Under the pieces are notes generated by a model. It was not told the origin of the DNA and searched no databases. It saw only the letters and a list, made by a program, of their open reading frames with translations. The position numbers and the translations under genes were made by a program. From Salinisphaera orenii subsp. halophila YIM 95161 (GTDB lineage: Bacteria; Pseudomonadota; Gammaproteobacteria; Nevskiales; Salinisphaeraceae), in contig NZ_AYKF01000085.1 in assembly GCF_003732545.1 (NCBI RefSeq), forward strand, positions 1 through 33,941: a stretch of 33,941 nucleotides of DNA, in the 5' to 3' direction. Below are positions 32,669 to 33,941 of the stretch, one piece after another. Positions within the stretch are counted from its first letter, which is position 1, and the number at the start of each line of letters is the position of its first letter.

Positions 32669-33941
32669 TCAGCCGTCGCGCGAGGCCTCGGGATGGCTGC
32701 GGGTCGCGCGCTGCTCGCCCTGGGCGTCACGCTCGCGCAGGCGGGTGAGCTTGTCGCCGATCTTGATCTCCAGCCCGCGCGGCACCGGCTCGTAATAGCG
32801 CGTGCCCACCAGCGCTTCGGGCAGATAGGTCTCGCCCGCGGCATAGCCGTCACCCTCGTTGTGGGCGTAGCGATAGCCCTCGGCATAGCCGAGATCCTTC
32901 ATGAGCGTCGTCGGCGCGTTGCGGATGTGCATGGGCACCTCCAGCGAACCGTGCTCGCGGGCGTCGCGCCAGGCGGCGTTGAAGCCGGCATAGACCGCGT
33001 TGGACTTGGGCGCGCAGGCCATGTACGTCGCCGCCTGGGCGATCGCCAGTTCGCCCTCCGGCGTGCCCAGACGCTCGTAGGTGTCCCAGGCGTCGAGCGC
33101 GATCCGCAGCGCGCGCGGATCGGCGTTGCCAATGTCCTCGCTGGCCATGCGGGTGATGCGCCGCGCGACGTAGCGCGGGTCGCAGCCGGCCTCGAGCATG
33201 CGCGACAGCCAATAGAGCGTGGCGTCCGGATCGGTCCCGCGCACGCTCTTGTGCAGGGCCGACATCTGGTCGTAGAAGTAGTCCCCGCCCTTGTCGAAGC
33301 GTCGCAGGCCCTCGCGCAGGACCTCGTCGAGATCGTCGCCGGTGATCGCCGCGCCGGCGGCCTCGTCGCGCCCGGCGGCGATGTCCGCGGCGAGCTCGAG
33401 CAGATTCAGCGCCCGCCGCGCGTCGCCATCGGCGCGCACCGCGAGCCGGTCGCGCAGGGTGTCGTCCATGGCCAGCCCGCGATCGCCGAGACCGTGCTCG
33501 GCGTCGGCCAGCGCCCGGTCGATAAGCGTGCGGATGACGTCGGCGTCGAGTGCGCGCAGCACGTAGGTGCGTGTGCGCGAGAGCAGCGCGTTGTTGACCT
33601 CGAATGATGGGTTCTCGGTGGTCGCGCCCACCAGCACCAACGTGCCGTCCTCGACGTAGGGCAGCAGGCCGTCCTGCTGCGCCTTGTTGAAACGATGGAC
33701 CTCGTCGACGAACAGCAGTGTGCCGCGGCCGTCGCGCGAACGCGCGTCCTTCGCGTCGGCGACCGCCGCACGGATGTCCTTGACCCCGGCCATGACCGCC
33801 GAGATCTGCACGAAACGGATGTCCACGGCCGCGGCCAGCAGCCGCGCCAGCGTCGTCTTGCCGGTACCGGGCGGGCCCCAGAGAATCATGGAGTGGATAC
33901 GCCCGGCCGCCAGCGCGCGCGCCAGCGGCTTTTCCGGGCCC
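32669..33941 (-). CDS. rarA: replication-associated recombination AAA+ ATPase RarA (5' end beyond window)
   Basis: The visible 423 residues include Walker A (GPPGTGKTT), Walker B (LLFVDEVHRFNKAQQD), sensor 1 (GATTENPSFEVN), the arginine finger region (LLSRTRTYVL) and the RarA-type C-terminal tetramerisation domain. The frame stays open to the window edge (visible start GPEKPLARALAAGRIHS), matching the RarA segment before Walker A; roughly 30-40 N-terminal residues lie outside. An ATG at 33889 is internal and not the start. RarA acts at stalled replication forks. lolA would be expected upstream. Confidence 0.96.
   Translation of the reverse strand, partial: GPEKPLARALAAGRIHSMILWGPPGTGKTTLARLLAAAVDIRFVQISAVMAGVKDIRAAVADAKDARSRDGRGTLLFVDEVHRFNKAQQDGLLPYVEDGTLVLVGATTENPSFEVNNALLSRTRTYVLRALDADVIRTLIDRALADAEHGLGDRGLAMDDTLRDRLAVRADGDARRALNLLELAADIAAGRDEAAGAAITGDDLDEVLREGLRRFDKGGDYFYDQMSALHKSVRGTDPDATLYWLSRMLEAGCDPRYVARRITRMASEDIGNADPRALRIALDAWDTYERLGTPEGELAIAQAATYMACAPKSNAVYAGFNAAWRDAREHGSLEVPMHIRNAPTTLMKDLGYAEGYRYAHNEGDGYAAGETYLPEALVGTRYYEPVPRGLEIKIGDKLTRLRERDAQGEQRATRSHPEASRDG

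Noticed and set aside
33887-33889. ATG as rarA start
   Set aside because: The frame is open to the window edge, and the residues before it match the conserved RarA segment ahead of Walker A, so the ATG is internal.

Overview
The window is high-GC, gene-dense chromosomal DNA of a gammaproteobacterium. The best guess is a halophilic or marine lineage such as Salinisphaera or a relative. This rests on the gene set and order (leuC/leuD with a divergent LysR gene, efp beside epmA and epmB, parE-parC, a rarA/serS/cysG neighbourhood) and on acidic linkers in exported proteins. The genus is inference. There are 24 protein genes supported with good confidence, one of them (rarA) cut by the right edge. 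No tRNA, rRNA, insertion sequence or CRISPR array was seen.

Left part (1-13361): leuC, a SAM methyltransferase and leuD form a tight leftward leucine operon, with a divergent LysR regulator. A leftward run prmB-aroC-(TPR/NTF2-like exported protein) follows. Then comes psd, then efp-epmA leftward with epmB divergent, so EF-P and two of its lysine-modifying enzymes lie together. A FimX-like degenerate GGDEF/EAL protein follows epmB. Its start region carries an 11-bp tandem duplication that creates a four-codon upstream ORF.

Middle (13362-24801): topoisomerase IV (parE-parC) is leftward and xseB is divergent. A secreted or lipoprotein DRGH-type nuclease follows, then a YccA/Bax-inhibitor-1 membrane protein ended by a strong terminator. 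A sulfur block has a TSUP permease and cysG leftward, with the regulator cysB divergent. serS comes next and overlaps the 3' end of cysB.

Right part (24802-33941): an SLC5-STAC-PAS hybrid histidine kinase of the CrbS/MxtR type, a LuxR-type response regulator of the CrbR/ErdR type, a DcaP-type outer-membrane porin and a haloacid-dehalogenase-like enzyme lie together. They sit between serS and rarA, which are neighbours in many gammaproteobacteria. As I recall it, the order lolA-rarA-serS-cysG is conserved in Pseudomonas. Here rarA, serS and cysG keep order and strand, but two blocks separate them. The 7.9-kb block reads as a possible organic-acid sensing, uptake and processing unit and is the most interesting part of the window.

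Promoters, operators and start choices were read by eye and are tentative unless stated otherwise. No homology search was run.
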